Shown piece after piece: positions 52,301 to 63,800 of a stretch of 64,000 nt of DNA. The notes beneath the pieces were generated by a model. The model was not told where the DNA came from, ran no database searches, and saw nothing but the letters and a program-made list of their open reading frames with translations. The DNA comes from Duganella rivi (GTDB lineage Bacteria > Pseudomonadota > Gammaproteobacteria > Burkholderiales > Burkholderiaceae_D): NCBI RefSeq assembly GCF_009857435.1, contig NZ_WWCK01000008.1, positions 1 to 64,000 on the forward strand. Reading direction: 5' to 3'. Made by a program: the position numbers and the translations under genes. Positions within the stretch are counted from its first letter, which is position 1. Each line of letters starts with the position of its first letter.

Positions 52301-54761
52301 CACGCTGTCCAGCTACACGCTGGGCAACAACGTCGAGAACCTGAAGTACACCGGCACGGCCGCCTTCACCGGCACGGGCAACGCGCTCGACAACGTCATC
52401 ATCGGCGGCAACGCCGGCAACACGCTTAACGGCGGCGCCGGCAACGACACCCTGGCGGGTGGCAACGGCAACGACAGCTTGCAGGGCGGCGCGGGCGACG
52501 ACCTCTTCCTCGGCTTGAGCAAGGGCAGCGACACCATCGACGGCGGCGCCGGCGACGACACCCTCAGCGTGACCGGCGACCGCGGCGACTACAAGGTGGT
52601 GCGCTTGAACGCCAGCGACATCCAGCTGACCGATAGCGCCGGCAACACCACCACGGTACGCAACGTCGAGAACTTCCACTTTGGCGACACCGACTTGACG
52701 TGGGCCGGCATGATCAGCGGCAGCGTCAGCACCGGCACTGACACCGTCAACGGCACCAGCGGTGACGACGTGCTCGACGGCGGCCCGGGCGCCGACAAGC
52801 TGATCGGCGGCGCTGGCGACGACACCTACGTGCTGTCGGAAGCCAACGACCAAGTGGTTGAACTGAGCAACGAGGGCACCGACACGGTGCAGCTGGCCTT
52901 TACCGTGGCGGCCAGCTACACCATGACTGCCAACGTCGAGAAGGCCGTGGTCACGGCGGCGGCCGCCGTGGCGGTCAACGTCACCGGCAACGAGCTGGAC
53001 AACACCATCACCGGCAACGCTGCGGCCAACAAGCTTAGCGGCGGCGCCGGCAACGACACCATCGATGGCGGCCTCGGCGCCGACACCATGATCGGCGGCA
53101 CCGGCAATGACTACTACGTGGTGCGCGATAGTGGCGACGTGGTCAGCGAGTCGGCCAACCAGGGCATCGACCGCATCGACACCGCGCTGGCCAACTACAC
53201 GCTGGCGTCCAACGTCGAGCAACTGGTCTACACCGGCGCGGGCGCCTTCAAGACAGTCGCCAACCTGTCCGACAATGATATCGACGCCAGCAGCGCCACC
53301 AGCGCCGTGATCGATGGCGGCGAGGGCAACGACACCATCCACGGCAGCAGCACCAACAACACCCTGCAGGGCGGCCTCGGCGACGATGACTTCATGTTCG
53401 CTTCGTACGCCGGCCTGAAAGGAACCATCGATGGCGGCGACGGCAGCGACACCGTGCACCTGGACGTCAACTTCAACAGCTACGCCGTCACCTATGCCAA
53501 CGGCGTCACCACCTTGACCTACAAGGACAGCGGCAACGCCATCAAGCTGCAAAATATCGAGACCGTGGTGTTTGCCGACGGTACGCGTACGCTGGCGCAG
53601 GTGCTGGAAGGCGTGGCTACCGACGGCAACGACCTGCTGACGGGCACCTCGGGCAACGACACCCTCAATGGCGGCCTTGGCAACGATACCCTGAGTGGTG
53701 GCGACGGCAACGATACCTACGTGATCGACAGCAATGGCGACCTGGTGCTGGAAGGTCAGGACAGCGGCCACGACCTGGTGAAGGTCAGCTTTGCCGAGGG
53801 CGGCACCTACCTGCTGGCAGCCAACGTGGAAGACGCGACTGTCACCACGGCTGCCGCCGTCAACCTGACCGGCAACGTGCTCGACAACGTCCTGACCGGC
53901 AATACCGGCAACAACATCTTGATCGGCGGCGCCGGCAACGACACCTTGCTCGGCGGCGCCGGCAATGACTCGCTGGTGGGCGGCGGCCAAGCGGACTACC
54001 TGGACGGCGGCACCGGTAACGACACCATGGTCGGCGGCGTGGGCAACAACACCTTCGTAGTGGACTCGACCGGCGACCTGATCGTCGACGGCTCGTGGAC
54101 CGACGTCGATCAAGTGCTGACCTCGCTGACCAGCTACACGCTGGGCGCCGGCTTGAGCAACTTGAAATACACTGTCACCGGCGCCAGCGCCGCCGCCTTC
54201 AGCGGCACTGGCAACGCGATGGACAACCTGATCGAGGGCGGTGTCGGCAACGACGAGCTGAAAGGCCAGGCCGGCAACGACACGCTGGCCGGCGGCATCG
54301 GCAACGATACCCTGAGTGGCGGCGACGGCGCCGACTGGTTCGTGTTCGGCGCCGCCGGCGGCAGCGACACCGTGACCGACTTCGTCAGCGGCTCCGACCA
54401 CGTGCTGGTGTCGCTGCCGATCGGCAATGGCGACAGCGTGATCGACGGCGGCGTCAAGCGCACGGCGCCGGGCGGCTTCTCGTCCGATGCCGAGCTGGTG
54501 CTGTTCACCCAGAAGATGGCGACCGCCTCGACCGACAAGGCGGCAGCGCTGATCGGCTCGGCCACCAGTGCCTACGCCATCGGCGATACCGCGCTGTTCG
54601 CGGTCGCGACGGTGAGCGGCGACACGGTGCTGTACCGCTTCCAGGCCAGCAACGCCGACGCCGTGGTCTCGGCCGGCGAGCTGACCGTGATTGCCACGCT
54701 GACCGGCACGCCAAGCACGGCGCTGGCGGATTACAGCGTGCTGGGCTCGTCGCTTGTCTAA
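46383..54761 (+). CDS. Giant RTX-like repeat protein 2
   Basis: A 2792-residue paralogue of giant protein 1. It starts M-T-M-N-I-T-N-G-I-N-L-D-G (ATG at 46383; a second ATG at 46389 is possible; the ribosome site is weak). An N-terminal region of about 220 residues has RTX nonapeptides and one D-F-E-A-G-D-G-G-D-R-L-D-I module. Eight super-modules follow, with marker blocks at residues 374, 653, 910, 1191, 1485, 1779, 2069 and 2366. The last 145 residues match giant protein 1 closely (E-L-V-L-F-T-Q-K-M-A, S-A-Y-A-I-G-D-T-A-L-F-A-V, L-T-V-I-A-T-L-T-G-T-P-S-T-A-L-A-D-Y). It has no Sec signal, few or no cysteines and is highly acidic, all typical of type I secreted calcium-binding proteins. Role unknown. 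Confidence 0.9.
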   Translation: MTMNITNGINLDGTSGDDSLVGTDGNDTLNGSDGKDVLEGGAGDDLFVSSSSNVSYNQVTMIGGEGDDVFHVVRVDSPANSVYIEGGAGNDLIDLDISGAGVTVAVLNGGEGQDTYKLHYYADPQYADIRDFEAGDGGDRLDITDLVQHAASATGYSASELIEKGYVRFIQNEFTGDATNVVFDPDGNADGSNGSIFAVLANTKAGDLSAANLYIAGESKTGTAGSDTLSGGVGDDTLDGGAGADKLSGGKGDDVYYVDATGDTVVELANEGNDTVYTSLSSYTLGNNVENLHYTGESAFTGNGNALANAIYGGNSGNKIDGGAGNDLLSGGNGNDSMQGGAGDDVIINIGLGKDTVDGGDGADAVSVSGHFADYTVVRTNTGDTTLTDTDGNIITLRNIEQVQFAGEVVKTMSALWGNKATAFNDALEGTDGNDTLDGLAGADTMTGGLGDDTYVVDSVGDKVVEAANGGTDTVKVALAGAATYVMADNVENAVVVPGASSAVAAVNVTGNAGNNSLTGNGAANILLGGAGNDTLDGGAGNDKLTGGTGNDTYVVDATGDVITELANEGTDTVVTTLATYTLAANFENLVHTGSSNFIGLGNALDNVLTGGSGKDSLQGGLGNDTLIGGGGSDTLDGGAGTDVIQGLGNFSEYAVTRPNQTDTVLTHTDGTVITVRGVESFVFDGITMTLAQVHDNVGSPGNDALHGDGGNNLLDGGAGVDTLSGGAGDDRYVVDNAGDVVVEEADGGTDTVQVALASAGTYVLPANVENATVTAAAAVAANITGNELDNKLTGNAAANTLSGGAGNDTLDGGAGADKLAGGTGNDTYYVDNSSDVVTELAGEGSDTVITTLATYTLAANVENLVYNGSAAFTGTGNALANDFTLGSKGGKLDGGDGNDTLHVLGNIADYTISRSSALDTVLTGKGDQAGIVYTVRSVESIVFANGTRTLDQLLDNQATPFNDKLHGSEGNDLLNGGAGSDTMAGGAGDDTYVVDVAGDVITELENEGVDTVNVAFSAAGTYVLGDNIEHATVTAPFSVAANITGNALDNKLTGNAGVNTLIGGAGNDTLDGGIGADKLAGGTGNDTYVVDNSGDVVTELAGEGTDLVKTSLASYTLSANVENLTYTTSGPTGFTGIGNALDNVIRGGAGSDSLSGGLGNDTFYTGGGAKDTVDGGDGTDILQGLGQFGDYTISRPNALDVVLTDKSGNTITTRSVESFVFADGSKAWDVVVDNITSPGNDKLHGGDGNDKLDGGLGIDTLAGGLGDDTYVISNVSSSVIEDEDAGTDTVQVAVTAAATYTLADNVENATVTAAAAIAVNLAGNGLDNKLTGNAAANTLSGGAGNDTLEGGAGADKLAGGTGNDSYYVDNSGDVVTELAGEGSDSVLTSLTSYTLGANLEHLSYLGKAAFTGTGNGLDNAIVASTAAGAKLDGGAGNDTLTGSGGNDSIIGGLGDDSIAALAGKDTIDGGDGNDSVSLLGTLASYTITRPNLIDTVLTDASGNVTTVRNVETFIFSGGVTRTLAALQDGVASPGNDKLYGGDGNDTLNGGAGIDTMAGGDGNDTYVVANLNSVVLEDVGQGTDLVQVALTAAGTYVLGDNVENATVTAAASIAVNLTGNALDNALTGNAAANTLSGGDGNDTLDGGAGSDKLVGGEGDDVYVVDATGDVVTELAGQGTDRVETTLASYTLADNLEDLSYLGKAAFTGTGNEVANTISGGNGGAKLDGHGGDDVLVGGSGNDSILGGAGSDTITAGLGKDTVDGGADSDVVNLGGNFAAYKITRPSATDFVFTDTAGNVTTVRNVESFHFADGDKTLAQLQGIVSSAGNDKLLGTSGNDKLDGGAGADTMIGGLGNDTYSVDSTLDVVTEDSNAGTDTVLVGYVGTYVLGANLEHATATGSGATNLTGNALDNLLTGNGAANTLSGGVGDDTLDGGAAADKLIGGTGDDTYVVDNAGDVVTELLDEGNDSVQTTLSSYTLGNNVENLKYTGTAAFTGTGNALDNVIIGGNAGNTLNGGAGNDTLAGGNGNDSLQGGAGDDLFLGLSKGSDTIDGGAGDDTLSVTGDRGDYKVVRLNASDIQLTDSAGNTTTVRNVENFHFGDTDLTWAGMISGSVSTGTDTVNGTSGDDVLDGGPGADKLIGGAGDDTYVLSEANDQVVELSNEGTDTVQLAFTVAASYTMTANVEKAVVTAAAAVAVNVTGNELDNTITGNAAANKLSGGAGNDTIDGGLGADTMIGGTGNDYYVVRDSGDVVSESANQGIDRIDTALANYTLASNVEQLVYTGAGAFKTVANLSDNDIDASSATSAVIDGGEGNDTIHGSSTNNTLQGGLGDDDFMFASYAGLKGTIDGGDGSDTVHLDVNFNSYAVTYANGVTTLTYKDSGNAIKLQNIETVVFADGTRTLAQVLEGVATDGNDLLTGTSGNDTLNGGLGNDTLSGGDGNDTYVIDSNGDLVLEGQDSGHDLVKVSFAEGGTYLLAANVEDATVTTAAAVNLTGNVLDNVLTGNTGNNILIGGAGNDTLLGGAGNDSLVGGGQADYLDGGTGNDTMVGGVGNNTFVVDSTGDLIVDGSWTDVDQVLTSLTSYTLGAGLSNLKYTVTGASAAAFSGTGNAMDNLIEGGVGNDELKGQAGNDTLAGGIGNDTLSGGDGADWFVFGAAGGSDTVTDFVSGSDHVLVSLPIGNGDSVIDGGVKRTAPGGFSSDAELVLFTQKMATASTDKAAALIGSATSAYAIGDTALFAVATVSGDTVLYRFQASNADAVVSAGELTVIATLTGTPSTALADYSVLGSSLV
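47505..54400 (+). repeat. Eight super-modules in giant gene 2
   Basis: Marker blocks start at 47505, 48342, 49113, 49956, 50838, 51720, 52590 and 53481. Spacings are 279, 257, 281, 294, 294, 290 and 297 codons, so the first units are shorter and more variable than in the other two genes. Confidence 0.85.
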
Positions 54762-54850
54762 AGCCTATTTGTGACTGATGTTCAATTGTTTGTCGCTAAA
54801 CGTGACAAGAAGTGAGTATTTTGGAAAGGAGCCATGCTAGGATAGCGGCG

Positions 54851-54877
54851 TTAATAAAATAGCCAGAGATGACTACT
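54851..54877 (+). promoter_or_regulatory. Upstream element of giant gene 3
   Basis: Bases 54851-54884, which include the start codon, align without gaps with the corresponding 34 bases of giant gene 1 (21 of 34 identical by hand count). The pattern is a TT-N2-TAAAA run, then CAGA, then the M-S start. A TAGGAT hexamer lies 7 bp before the element, where giant gene 1 has TATTAT. Confidence 0.4.
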
Positions 54878-57800
54878 ATGAGCAACATTACGCCGCAATC
54901 CAATACCCGCATCATCAGCGCCTTGCAAGCGATCGGCAACAGCGGCGACGATACGCTCAACGGTAGCGCCTCAGCCGACACGCTCGATGGCGGCGCTGGC
55001 AATGACATCCTGGACGGCAAGGCCGGCGCCGACAAAATGCTCGGCGGCGCCGGCGACGACACCTACTACGTCGACAACAGCGGCGACGTGGTAACGGAGC
55101 TGGCCGACCAAGGGACGGACACGGTCTACACCTCGCTGGCCAGCTACACGCTGGCCGCCAATGTCGAAAACGCGCAATACACCGGCAGCGCCGCGTTCAC
55201 CGGCGTCGGCAATGCACTCAATAACAGCATCGCCGGCAGCGTCAGCGCCGCCAACAAGCTCGACGGCGGCGCCGGCGACGATACGCTGGTGGGCGGCTCA
55301 GCGGCCGACAGCCTGCTCGGCGGCACGGGCGACGACGGCTTCTTCGCTACCTTCGGCAAGGACACCCTCGACGGCGGCGCCGGCAGCGACACGCTGGTGT
55401 CGTTCACCGCCCGCTTGGCCGACTTCAGCGTATTCCGCGCCAACGCCACCGACACCGTGCTGACTTTCCGTGGTGACGGCGTTGGCGCCGGCACGGTGTA
55501 CACCGTGCGCAACATCGAGAATTTCGTTTTCCTCGACGGCATGTTCACGCTGGAGCAAGTGCAGGCCAATAGCGCTAGTCCCGGCAATGACAGCCTCGAA
55601 GGCGAGGCTGGCAATGACACGCTGGATGGCGCGGCCGGCGCCGACACCTTGGTCGGCTGGCTGGGCGACGATACCTATGTGGTCGACAGCGCCGGCGACG
55701 TCATCATCGAGGACGCCGACGAGGGCGACGACACGGTGCAAGTGGCGTACGCAGCGGCCGCTACGTACACGCTGGCCGCCAACCTGGAGCACGCGGCCGT
55801 GAAATCCGCTGCGGCTATCAATCTGACCGGCAATGCAGCTGACAATCGCCTGACCGGCAATGCCGCCGTCAACATCTTGATCGGCGGCGCCGGCAACGAC
55901 ACGCTGGACGGCGGCGCCGGCGCAGATAAGCTGAGCGGTGGCATTGGCAACGATGTGTACATCGTTGACGTGGCAACCGACGCCATCACCGAGGGCGTGG
56001 GCGAGGGTACGGACAGCGTGCAAACCGCGCTGGCCACTTACACGCTGGGCGCCAATATCGAGAATCTGACCTACACCGGCGCGCTCGCTTTTAGCGGCAT
56101 CGGCAATGCGCTCGACAATTACATCGTCGGCGGCGACAAGGGCAACAAGCTCGACGGTGGCGCCGGCAACGACACGCTGGTCGGCGGCGACGCCAGCGAT
56201 AGCTTGACTGGCGGGCTGGGCAACGATGTTTTCGAAGTGGGCGAAGGTAAGGACACCATCGACGGCGGTGACGGCAACGATACGGTGCAAGGTTTCTATG
56301 CCTTCCAGGACTACATCATCAGCCGTCCAAGCACCACCGAGACGGTACTGGTCGACAGCTACACCGGCAACTCCACCACCGTGCGCAACGTTGAAACGCT
56401 GGTGTTTGACGGCGTCTCCATGTCGCTGGCACAAGTGCAGCAGAATATTGCCAGCCCTGGCAACGACAGCATCAGCGGCGGCGAGAACGATGACACGCTG
56501 AATGGCGGCGTTGGCGCGGACACGCTGGCTGGCGGCGCAGGCAATGATACCTACGTGATCGATAACGCTGGCGACGTGGTGCAGGAAGGCGACGATGCCG
56601 GCACCGATCTGGTTCAAGTCGGGCTGGCGACCGCCATCACCTACACGCTGGGCAACAACCTGGAAAACGCCACCGTCACCAGTACCGCCGCCGTCAACCT
56701 CACCGGCAACGCGCTGGCCAACCAGTTGACCGGCAATGCCGCAGCCAACATCCTGATCGGCGGCGCCGGCAACGACACGCTGGACGGCGCTGCGGGCGCA
56801 GACAAGCTAACCGGCGGCACCGGCAACGATACCTACGTGGTCGATAACACCGGTGACGTCATCACCGAGCTGGCAGGCGAGGGCACGGATACCGTGCGCA
56901 CCACGCTGACAACGTACACGCTGGGCCTCAACCTGGAGAATCTGAAGTACATCGGCGCGGCGGCCTTTACCGGCACCGGTAACGCGGCCGACAACGACAT
57001 TGTCGGCGGCAATAACGGCAACAAGATTGACGGCGGTATCGGCAACGACACCATTACCGGCGGCAACGGCGCGGACAGCCTGACCGGTGGCGTGGGCGAT
57101 GACAGCCTGATCGTTTATCCGTTCGGCAAAGACACGGTCGACGGCGGCGATGGCAATGATGTGCTGAGAGGTTTGCAGACCTTCGATAGCTACACCATCA
57201 CCCGCGTCAGCGCCACCGAGACCTTGCTGACGCACGACAGCGGCAGCAGCGTCCTGGTGCGCAACGTCGAGAGTTTCGAGTTCGACGACGTGGTCAAGAA
57301 CCTGAGCGAAATCCGCAGCAACACCGCCAGCGGCGGCAACGACAGCTTGCTCGGAACATCGAGTAGCGACACACTGGACGGCGGCGTCGGCGCCGATACC
57401 ATGATCGGTTACGACGGCAACGATACCTACGTGGTTGACAACGCGCTGGACGTCATCGTGGAGACCTCGGAAGGCGGTGACGCGGATGTGGTGAACGTGG
57501 CGCTTGCTGCTGCCGGTACCTACGTCATGGCGGCCAACGTCGAGCAAGCCAAGATTACCTCGGTGGCCACGCTGGCAGTCAACGTCACCGGCAATGCGCT
57601 GGACAACACCATCACCGGCAACGCCGCCGCCAATGCGTTGATCGGCGGCGCCGGTAACGACACGTTGATCGGTGCGGCCGGTGCTGACAAACTGAGCGGC
57701 GGTGTCGGCGACGATACCTACTACATCCAAGACGCGGGCGACCTGGTTACCGAGCTGGCGGGCGAAGGCAAAGACACAGCACTGGTGTCGATTAACAGCT

Positions 57801-60800
57801 ACACGCTGGCCGCCAATGTGGAGAACTTGAGCAGCACTGGTAGCCTTGCCTTTACCGGTATCGGCAACACGCTGAACAACGTAATGGAAGGCGGCGACTA
57901 CAACGCCAAGTTGGACGGCGGCGCCGGCAACGATACGCTGATCGGCGGCGACGGCAGCGACAGCCTGACCGGCGGCCTCGGCGACGACCGCTTCGAGTCT
58001 GGCGGCGTCGGCAAAGACACCGTGGACGGCGGCGACGGCATCGACACACTGGTGCTGGAAAGCGGCTTTGACGACTACACCATCACCCGCCCAACCGCTA
58101 CCGACACCGTGCTGACCGACGGTAGCGGCAACAGCATCACCGTGCGCGGCGTGGAGAACTTTAGTTTTGGCGGCGACATCAAGACGCTGATGCAAGTGCA
58201 GGACAACATCGCCAGCATCGGCAACGACAGCCTGTTCGGCGAAGCCGGCAATGACACGCTGAACGGCGGTGCCGGCGCCGACACGCTGACCGGCCGCGAG
58301 GGCGACGATACCTACGTGGTGGATGTGGCCGGCGACACGATCATCGAAAACGCGGAAGAAGGCATCGACCTCGTACAAGTCGCTTTCACCGCAGCCGGCA
58401 CTTATGTGCTGGGCGCGAACGTGGAAAACGCTACGGTGACCGCAGCGGCAGCCATCGCCGCCAGCATCACCGGCAATGCGCTGAACAATGAACTGACTGG
58501 CAACGCCGCCATCAACACCCTGACTGGCGGCGCTGGCGACGATACGCTGGACGGTGGTGCCGGCGCGGACAAACTGATTGGCGGCACCGGTAATGACATC
58601 TACTACGCCGACAACAGCGCCGACTTGGTAACCGAAGCCGCGGGCGAAGGCTACGACATGGTGCGCACCACCGCCGCCAGCTACGTGCTGACCGCCAACG
58701 TGGAAGCGCTGAGCTACTCCGGCACGGCCGCCTTTACCGGCACCGGCAACGCCAGCAACAACACCATTGCGGGCGGCGAATTCAACGCCAAGCTCGACGG
58801 TGGCGCCGGCAACGACACGCTGCTGGGCGGCGCCGGCAACGACAGCCTGATGGGTGGCCTCGGCGACGACTACATTATCAGCACGGGTGGCAAAGACACC
58901 ATCGATGGCGGCGACGGCAATGACGAACTGCATGGCCTGGATACCTTTGAGAGCTACACCATCACCCGTCCGACCGCGGCCGACACCGTGCTGACCGGCA
59001 CTGACGGCAAGGTCGTCACCGTGCGCAACGTTGAGAAATTTGAATTTAGCGGCGTTACCATGACGCTGGCGCAGGTGCAGGACAACATCGTCAGCCCCGG
59101 CAACGATAGTCTGCATGGCGGCGAGGGCAGCGAGAACGACACCCTCGACGGCGGCGTCGGCGCCGATACGCTGAGCGGTGGCAAGGGCAATGACACCTAC
59201 GTGGTCGACAACGTGGGCGACGTGGTCATCGAAGCAAACAACGCCGGCACGGATCTGGTGCAGGTGGCGTTTGCAGCAGCCGGCACTTACGTGCTGGGCG
59301 ATAACGTTGAAAACGGCACGGTCACCGCAGCGGCAGCGATTGCCGCCAACATCACCGGCAACGCGCTGGACAACAAACTGACCGGCAACGCCGCCGCCAA
59401 CACCTTGCTCGGCGGTGCAGGCAACGACACGCTGGACGGCGGCGCCGGTGCCGACAAGCTGACCGGCGGCACCGGCGATGACACTTACATTGTTGACCTG
59501 GCCGGCGACACCATCACCGAGCTGGCTGGCGAAGGCAACGACACGGTACAAACCACGCTGGCCACCTACCTCTTGGCTGCCAATGTGGAAGCGCTGGTCT
59601 ACACCGGTTCGGCGCTGTTCACCGGCACCGGCAACCTGCTGGACAACACCATCACCGCCGGCAGCGGCGGCAGCAAGATCGATGGCGGCGCCGGCAACGA
59701 CAAGCTGATCGGCGGCGCTGGCGCGGACAGCCTGATCGGCGGCCTCGGCAACGACACCTTGGTCAGCGCGGCAGGCAAGGACACCATCGACGGCGGCGAC
59801 GGCACCGACGTGCTGCAAGGCCTGGGCGCCTATGCCAACTACACCATCACACGCCCAACGGCGCTCGATACGGTGCTGACCGACAAGAGCGGCAACGTCA
59901 TCACTGTGCGCGGCGTGGAGAGCTTTGTGTTCGACGGCGTCACCAAGACGCTGGAGCAAGTGCAAGACAACATCAGCAGCCCCGGCAACGACAGCCTGCA
60001 CGGTGGTAGCGGCAATGACACCATCAATGGCGGCCTCGGCAACGACACCATGGCCGGCGGCAAGGGCGATGACACCTACGTGGCCGAGAGCGTTGGCGAC
60101 GTGGCGGTTGAAGCCAGCAACGAGGGTACGGACCTGGTGCAAGTCGCACTGACAGCGGCGGGCACCTACGTGCTGGGCGATAACCTTGAAAACGGCACCG
60201 TCACCGCTGCTGCAACGATAGCCGCCAACATTACCGGAAATGCACTAGACAACAAACTGATCGGCAATGCGGCCGCCAACACCTTGCTCGGCGGCGCAGG
60301 CAATGACACGCTGGACGGCGGTGCTGGCGCAGACAAGCTGACCGGCGGGGTAGGCGACGACACCTACATCGTTGACGTGGCTGGCGATACTGTTACCGAG
60401 CTGGCCGGCGAAGGCAACGACACTGTGCAGACTTCGCTGACCACTTACCTCTTGGCCGCCAATGTGGAAGCACTGGTCTACACCGGCTCGGCGCTGTTCA
60501 CCGGTACCGGCAACGCGCTGGACAACACCATCACGGTCGGCAGCGGCGGCAGCAAGATCGATGGCGGCGCCGGCAACGACAAGCTGACCGGCGGCGCTGG
60601 TGCAGACAGCCTGATCGGCGGCTTGGGCCATGACACCTTGGTCAGCGCGGTAGGCAAGGACACCATCGACGGCGGCGACGGCATCGACGTGCTGCAAGGC
60701 CTGGGCGCCCTCGCCAACTACACCATCACGCGTCCAACGGCGGCCGACACCGTGCTGACCGACAAGAGCGGCAACGTCATCACCGTGCGCGGCGTGGAGA

Positions 60801-63800
60801 GCTTTGTGTTCAACGGCGTCACCAAGACGCTGGCCGAAGTGCAAGACAACATCAGCAGCCCGGGCAACGACAACCTGCACGGCGAAGATGGCGATGACCT
60901 GCTCAACGGCGGTCTCGGCAACGACACCATGGCCGGCGGCAAGGGCGACGATATTTACGTGGCCGAAAGCGTGGGCGACGTGGTGGTTGAAGCCAGCAAC
61001 GAGGGCACGGACCTGGTGCAAGTTGCGCTGACGGCGGCGGGCACCTACGTGCTCGGTGATAACGTTGAAAACGGCACCGTCACCGCTGCTGCAACGATAG
61101 CCGCCAACATCACCGGTAATGCGCTCGACAACAAGCTGGTCGGCAACGCCGCCGCCAATGTTTTGATCGGCGGCGCCGGCAACGACACGCTGGACGGCGG
61201 CCTCGGCGTCGACAAGATGAGCGGCGGCACCGGCAACGACCTGTACTACGTGCGCGACGGCGGCGACGCGGTGGTTGAACTGGCGGGCGAAGGCAAGGAC
61301 GTGGTGCAGACCACGGTGGCCGCGTACACGCTGACCGCCAACGTGGAAGAGTTGCGCTACACCGGCTCGGCCATCTTCACCGGCACCGGCAACGAGTTGG
61401 ACAACACGCTTTACGGCGGCACCGGCAACAACAAGCTCGACGGCGGTGCCGGCAATGACACGCTGTACGGCGGCATCCTCAACGATGCCCTGATCGGCGG
61501 CGCCGGCGATGATGAATTCCATGCCGGTACCGGCACCGATGATGTGGACGGCGGCGCCGGCTACAACACCATCGTGCTGGACAAGGCTTACAGCAAGTAC
61601 ACGGTGTCGCGCCCGACCGCCAACGATACCGTGCTGACCGATGACGTCGGCAACCGTGTCACCGTGCGCAATGTGCAGAAGTTTATCTTCGCGGACGATG
61701 AGCGCGGACTCGAGGAACTGCAGTACAACATCGCCAGCCCCGGCAACGACTCGCTGACCGGCGACTCGGGCAATGACACCCTGGATGGCGCGGCTGGCGC
61801 CGATACGCTGGTGGGCAAGGGCGGCGACGATGTCTACTACATCGACAACGCCGGCGACGTGGTGGTCGAGGGCGAGGAGGGCGGCGACGATACGCTGCTG
61901 ATCACCGCGCCGGGCAACTACGTGATGGCGGCCAACGTGGAGACTGCCATCGGCAATTCCACGCCAAGCGGCGTGGTCAACATCACCGGCAATGCGCTCA
62001 ACAACAATATTCAGGGCAATAGCGCGGCCAACTTGCTGATCGGCGGCGCCGGCAATGACTCGCTGGTTGGCTACGCCGGCAACGATACCTTCAAGGGCGG
62101 CGCTGGCGACGATTTCTACTACGTCACCGACGGCGGCGATGTGGTGGTGGAGGATGCCAACGAGGGCTACGACTCCATCTCCACCACGCTGACCACTTAC
62201 CTCATGACTGCCAACACCGAGCGGCTGCAAGCCAGCGGCACGGGAGTATTCACCGGCACTGGCAACGCTGGCGACAACTACATGCTGCTGGGATCGGGCG
62301 GCGGCAAGCTGGACGGCGCGGCAGGCAACGACACGCTGTATGGCAGCAGCACTGCTGACACGCTGCTCGGCGGCCTTGGCGACGATGAAATCCGAGGCAA
62401 CGGCGGCAAGGACTCGGTGGACGGCGGCGACGGCAACGACGTGCTGGTCATGGCCGGCAGCTTGAGCGACTACGCCATCACCCGCGCCAATGCGACCGAC
62501 TGGACCTTCACCGGCACCGGCGCGTTCGCCAGCATCGTGCTGAGCATGCGCAATGTGGAAGTGCTGAAGTTTGGCGACACCGAGGTTGCACTCGCCTCCC
62601 TGCAGCTCCTGTACGGCGCGCCAACCAATGACGTGGTCAACGGCACCGAGCTGAACGACACCATCAACGGCGGCCTCGGTAACGACACCATGAATGGCGG
62701 CGTGGGCGACGACACTTACATCCTTTCCGCCGCCACCGACGTGGTGGTGGAGCAGGCTGGCGCCGGTAATGACACGGCGCTGCTGGAGTTCACGGCGGCA
62801 GCCACCTACGTGATGGCGGCCAACCTGGAAAACGCCAAGGTCACGGCGGCCAATACGGTAGCGGTGAGCATCACCGGCAACGACCTCGACAACACACTGA
62901 CCGGCAACGGCGCGGCCAATACTCTGCGCGGTGGGCTGGGCAACGATACGCTGGATGGCAACCTCGGCAACGACACCCTGATCGGTGGCGCGGGCGACGA
63001 CCACTATACCGTCAGCAACGCCGGCGTGACCGTGACCGAGCTGGCCAACGAGGGCACGGACACGGTGCACACGACGCTGGCGGCCTACACGTTGGGCGCC
63101 AATATCGAGAAGCTGATTTACGAGGGAGAAGGCGCCTTCGCTGGCACAGGTAATGCCTTGAATAACGAGCTGCGTTACGAGGGCAGCGCCAATGTCGTTT
63201 TCGACGGCGGTGCCGGCAACGATACGCTGGTGGGCGGCTCCGGTAACGACCGCCTGGCGGGTGGCGCGGGCGATGACCGCATCAATATCGCCCTCGGCGG
63301 TGTCGATACGGTGGACGGCGGCGACGGCGCGGATGTGCTGGAGCTCGGCGGCGCCCTAGCCGGATACACCGTGGTGCTCCTCAACGCCACCGATGTGCTG
63401 CTGACGGCTGCCTACGGCGAAAGCGAAACGTCGGTCGTGGTGCGCAAGGTCGAAACCTTCAAGTTCGGCAATAGCGCGCCGCTGGATCTGGCCACGCTGA
63501 CGGCCAACGCTTTCGGCCCGGGGGGCGACAGCGTGGAGGGTACGTCGGGCAACGACCTGCTCGACGGCGGTCCCGGCGCCGACACCCTCGCCGGTGGCGC
63601 CGGCTACGACATTTACTTTGTCGATAACGTGGACGATGTGGTGGTGGAGCTGGACAACCAGGGCTACGACACCATCCGCGTGAACCTGGCAGCAGGCAGC
63701 ACTTATACCGTGCCGGCGCATATCGAAGACGCGAGACTGTCCGGCCACAACGCCGTCAACCTGCTGGTCGGCGCCGATAACACCGGCTGCACCCTGACCG

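Noticed and set aside
46980..54401. An open minus-strand frame of 2473 codons opposite giant gene 2, and others of about 1000 codons at 42944-45976, 56807-60142 and 60245-63070.
   Set aside because: They mirror the repeats: GC-rich codons for Gly, Asp, Ala and Asn give no antisense stops in that phase. The translations are His/Val/Ala-rich, without domains or ribosome sites.
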